A stretch of DNA of 57,328 nt from Nemertoderma westbladi (Eukaryota > Xenacoelomorpha > Nemertodermatida > Nemertodermatidae), in assembly GCA_032718475.1 (NCBI GenBank), contig JAUCBJ010002418.1, forward strand, positions 1-57,328, written 5' to 3'. The stretch's first letter is position 1; each line of letters opens with the position of its first letter. Both the position numbers and the translations under genes were made by a program. Below are positions 54,172 through 57,328 of this stretch, in pieces. Below the pieces are notes generated by a model. The model had not been told where the DNA came from. It ran no database searches and worked only from the letters and a program-made list of their open reading frames with translations.

Positions 54172-57100
54172 ATGGATAAACAATTGAAATGTCCATTTTG
54201 TCCTCTTCAAATTTCTAAACGAAATTATTTAACACATTTGAAATCGCATTTTGAAGAATACAATTGTTTTAATTGTCATGTGAAATGTTCACGTGAAGAA
54301 ATATGTAAACGACATGAAACGACTACGGGATGTAAAGAAATGAAGTTTTGCGTGTATGAAAAAACTTGCCCTACTTGTAATAAAGAGTATTTATATGATA
54401 ATTATTTACGTCACAACTGTCACCAACGTTATTATCATGTTAGACCACCACAACGGAATCAAAACAATACTGTCGCATCTAGAAAAAGACTGAAATCTGG
54501 TCAAGGTCCATCAATTTTTAGCATCGAACGATCCGCACACGATAACCGTTTAGAAATCTATGTTTACAATCTTCCAAATGATGAAGATTTTCCTGATATT
54601 CATTCATCATTAATTAAAATTCTTCCCCATATTAAAAACTTATTATTAGGAAAACTTAGCGAAATGAATGTACTTAGACCCTGGCTAGGTGTGAATATAC
54701 TCATGTATCGATCACATTTTTCAGAGGGTGATCAAGAAGAAGCTTTCTATTTTAGTTCTTCAGGTGGTGCAGTTAATACCATAGATTCACATGAAAGTTT
54801 TGACACATGGTTTGAGTATGTATTAGAAAAATTAATGCAAAAAATAGCCATGTTTAACACTCGTGGCTCAGGGTGGCGCGTTAAATCTTTATTAAGAGTG
54901 GAAATTAAAGTAGCTGAATCCAAGTGTAGGTCACTGGAATATAAGGGACACGGTTATATGGAGTTACCTAAGGCTCTAGCGTGTAAACAATGTGTTATAA
55001 ATATACAAACGGTTGATAATGATTGTTTTAAATGGGCAATTATAGCCACAAAATTTAGTAGCAAAGTGAAAGATCACAAAAACCGTACTTCGCAGTACAA
55101 AAATTATATGAATCATTTTATTTTCGACAACGGTAACAAAGATTATCCAACAGAATGGCAGCTTGCAATTAAACTTTTTGAAAAACAGAATTCAGCATAT
55201 ATAATTAATTTATTACTCTACGACAACAATCGAGTATCTATATTAAGACAAGCGCCATTTAGTAAAATCACTCCAGATAAAGAGTTATTGAATATATTAC
55301 TTGTAAAAAATAAGAATACGAGTAAACAATCACATTATGTTTGCATAACTAACTTGAATCGATTGATGAATACAAGAGGTAAGCATATTGGATGTAGGAA
55401 ATATTGCGAACGGTGTTTGTCGCATTTCTACAGAAATGTTCTAGAACGTCACCGTCTTGCTTGTTATCAAGGAAAAAGTCAAGTTGAGAAGCTACCGTCT
55501 GATAAAAGAACTCACATTAGCTTTAGAAATTTAGACAGAACATTACCAGCATTGTTTGTAATATATTTTGACATAGAATCTATTTTGGAGCCAGCCAGCA
55601 ACAGTAAATTTATTCAGAATCATATTCCATGCGCTGTAAGTTATTTAATTGTTCCTAGTGCCGAATTAATCAATCCACCAAAATTTTATTTGAAGACCTT
55701 TACAAAAACAATCGACAACAACTGTATTCAAGACTTTTTAGACTCTGTATATAATGACATCACTCAATTATATAAATGGTCGGAAGACCACACAAGAGAG
55801 AGAATGATACTAAATGATGTAGATAAGTTAAGTTTTTGGAAAGCTAAAACTTGCTTTTATTGCAATGTTTTATTTAAGGATAAGTCTGAGAAAAACAAAC
55901 ATCACTCACATATTACTGGTAACTATATAGCAGCCGCTTGTAACGCATGTAACCGTTCTTTATCGTTGAAACGACACATGTATATACTCGCTGCACACAA
56001 CTGCAATCTCTACGATTTGCATTTTCTTTTACAAGTTGGTTTTACCAACAATAAATATTCTGATTGGGATATAAAGGTAATCCCTAAAAATTCTGAAAGG
56101 TATATTTCACTAAGCATGCATATACCTGTGAAAGACTCAACAACTAAGATCGAGCTACGTGTCTTAGACACATATCAATTTTTATCCTTTTCCCTAAGTA
56201 CTTTAGTTGATTGTTCAACAAAGGATATAGACAGCGAGGATATAACATCAGTTCTACCAATTACTGAACAGCAAATGAAATATTTTTATCCAAATTTAAA
56301 TAATGCAACAATTAAACGAAAAGGTATATTTCCCTACGAGTACCTGACAGATTTAAATAAATTCAATGATTCGAAATTACCATCAATAGACAAATTTTAT
56401 AGTAAATTAACACAAAATACCTGTACACCCGAGGAATATAGTTTCGCCAACGCATCATGGAGTCAGTTTGACTGTGTGAATCTCAAGGATTATCTTTTAG
56501 CATACTTAAAACTCGATGTTTGTCTCCTCGCTGATATATTTGAGAACTTTAGGAGAGTGTGTAGACAAAACTACGAATTAGAAGTAGTTTATTATTGCAG
56601 TATCGCAGCTTTCACTTATGATTGCGCCCTGAAATACAATAAATGTAAGTTAGCATTAATAAAAGATTACCAAACATATAGAGATTTTGAAGCATCTATT
56701 AGAGGTGGGGTTTCATTCTGTCGAAAGCATTACATAGAATCAAATATACCAGATACTGATAATTATGATCCAAGCAAGGAAGAGTGTCATATTTTCAATA
56801 TAGATTTTAATTCCTTGTATTCTGGTAATTTAAGTAAAAAGCTACCTGTTTCAGGGTTTGAACAAGTCAACGTTACATATTTAGAGAATGCTGCTCCAGA
56901 AGAACTAATAAAATATTTATCAAATCTTGATACTGAAGGGGATATTGGGTTTTTCTTAATTTGCGATTTGAAATATCCCAAAGATATTCACGATCGTACA
57001 TTAGAACTACCCTTAGCTCCAGAACATTTAAGTATAAATGAGACAATGCTTTCACCATATATGAGGGAACAATATAACAATGTTTGTAAACAAAGAGGCA

Positions 57101-57273
57101 CTAATAGCAATTATAAGATGTGTGCACCAAAACTTATGTTGACACAATTCGATAAGGAATTCTATCATGTAAATTTAAAACTGTTAAAATTTTATATAAA
57201 ACAAGGTTTAATTGTTACTAAACTACATAAATTATATTCTTTCCACAAGACTTTGTATTTAAACCCTATATAG
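54172..57273 (+). CDS. Protein-primed family-B DNA polymerase, frame broken near the window edge
   Basis: The N-terminus has three Cys/His clusters: CPFC...H..H (7-26), CFNC (32-35) with HETTTGC, and CPTC...H..CH (64-82). Near residue 278 VDNDCFKWAI is a Cys-containing motif resembling papain-like or OTU-type active-site regions, often found N-terminal in such polymerases. The 3'-5' exonuclease motifs follow: FDIES (~467), NLYDLHFLL (~611) and YLKLDVCLL (~777). A CFYC...HH.H.T..Y...AC..CN zinc/HNH-like insert lies at ~560-600. Polymerase motif A is IDFNSLYS (~876). The frame ends at a TAG (57271-57273), before the later motifs. The bases after it stay open in another frame with family-like sequence, so a single-base shift near 57262-57272, or an assembly error, is likely. 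The role would be replication of the parent element. Confidence 0.85.
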   Translation: MDKQLKCPFCPLQISKRNYLTHLKSHFEEYNCFNCHVKCSREEICKRHETTTGCKEMKFCVYEKTCPTCNKEYLYDNYLRHNCHQRYYHVRPPQRNQNNTVASRKRLKSGQGPSIFSIERSAHDNRLEIYVYNLPNDEDFPDIHSSLIKILPHIKNLLLGKLSEMNVLRPWLGVNILMYRSHFSEGDQEEAFYFSSSGGAVNTIDSHESFDTWFEYVLEKLMQKIAMFNTRGSGWRVKSLLRVEIKVAESKCRSLEYKGHGYMELPKALACKQCVINIQTVDNDCFKWAIIATKFSSKVKDHKNRTSQYKNYMNHFIFDNGNKDYPTEWQLAIKLFEKQNSAYIINLLLYDNNRVSILRQAPFSKITPDKELLNILLVKNKNTSKQSHYVCITNLNRLMNTRGKHIGCRKYCERCLSHFYRNVLERHRLACYQGKSQVEKLPSDKRTHISFRNLDRTLPALFVIYFDIESILEPASNSKFIQNHIPCAVSYLIVPSAELINPPKFYLKTFTKTIDNNCIQDFLDSVYNDITQLYKWSEDHTRERMILNDVDKLSFWKAKTCFYCNVLFKDKSEKNKHHSHITGNYIAAACNACNRSLSLKRHMYILAAHNCNLYDLHFLLQVGFTNNKYSDWDIKVIPKNSERYISLSMHIPVKDSTTKIELRVLDTYQFLSFSLSTLVDCSTKDIDSEDITSVLPITEQQMKYFYPNLNNATIKRKGIFPYEYLTDLNKFNDSKLPSIDKFYSKLTQNTCTPEEYSFANASWSQFDCVNLKDYLLAYLKLDVCLLADIFENFRRVCRQNYELEVVYYCSIAAFTYDCALKYNKCKLALIKDYQTYRDFEASIRGGVSFCRKHYIESNIPDTDNYDPSKEECHIFNIDFNSLYSGNLSKKLPVSGFEQVNVTYLENAAPEELIKYLSNLDTEGDIGFFLICDLKYPKDIHDRTLELPLAPEHLSINETMLSPYMREQYNNVCKQRGTNSNYKMCAPKLMLTQFDKEFYHVNLKLLKFYIKQGLIVTKLHKLYSFHKTLYLNPI

Positions 57274-57328
57274 ATTTTAATATTAATCAAAGGCGTTTAG
57301 CAAAAAGTTATATTGAAACAGCTGTCGC
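57274..57328 (+). pseudogene. Continuation of the polymerase gene in a shifted frame
   Basis: The last 55 bases of the window are open in a different frame from 54172-57273. They read like the conserved stretch that normally precedes the later polymerase motifs. The remainder lies outside the window. Confidence 0.55.

Larger units (their letters stand above)
52576..57328 (+). mobile_element. Partial Polinton/Maverick- or adintovirus-like element
   Basis: The AT-rich block with a protein-primed family-B DNA polymerase gene and an unknown companion gene is typical of self-synthesising transposons and related virus-derived insertions. Neither terminal repeat nor integrase, ATPase, protease or capsid genes lie in the window, so the class is inferred from the polymerase alone. 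The right end is cut off by the window. Confidence 0.6.

Overview
This window is nuclear DNA from an animal. The evidence is a canonical eukaryotic tRNA-Leu(AAG), tRNA-derived SINEs, non-LTR retrotransposons, GT-AG introns, AATAAA signals and very long minisatellites. The many TAGGCCTA and CCGGTACC words and the transposon mix suggest a marine invertebrate, perhaps an echinoderm or other deuterostome, but I cannot name the species from sequence alone. Host genes are sparse; most of the window is mobile or tandemly repeated DNA.

Layout, left to right. At 1-1476 lies a Mutator-like (MULE) transposon remnant whose ends are built of TTGTCGAA-type repeats. At 1673-21717 lies the most striking object: a ~20 kb block bounded by perfect 26-bp terminal inverted repeats and a matching 4-bp AATA on each side, filled almost entirely by ~713 copies of a 27-bp, extremely G-skewed unit. 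A second minisatellite (21-bp unit, ~480-bp higher-order period) fills 23.0-25.05 kb. At 25.2-25.8 kb is a candidate minus-strand host exon. A complete tRNA-SINE is at 26.2-26.5 kb, and a nearly intact CR1/Jockey-type LINE with ORF1 and ORF2 is at 27.1-31.4 kb.

A single-exon 1076-aa gene at 33.0-36.2 kb encodes five MYM/FCS-like zinc fingers, two internal repeat tracts, TQT motifs and an AT-hook. A small two-exon minus-strand gene (38.5-39.5 kb) carries a SINE in its intron. A 32-bp minisatellite (40.0-43.0 kb) contains a 1184-bp segmental duplication. A foldback-type repeat family follows (43.9-44.6 kb and 47.5-47.8 kb), then the tRNA-Leu gene, then a dead LINE (49-51.2 kb) broken by a frameshift, a stop and a SINE insertion.

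The right end (52.6-57.3 kb) is AT-rich and holds a 347-aa protein of unknown function followed by a protein-primed family-B DNA polymerase of Polinton/Maverick or adintovirus type. The polymerase runs towards the window edge and its frame breaks just before it. Between these two genes are five dispersed copies of a dyad-symmetric TGTAAA/CTTTAT motif, three of them with octamer-like ATTTGCAT sequences, which look like control sites.

The best candidate for something undescribed is the terminal-inverted-repeat-bounded megaminisatellite at 1673-21717.
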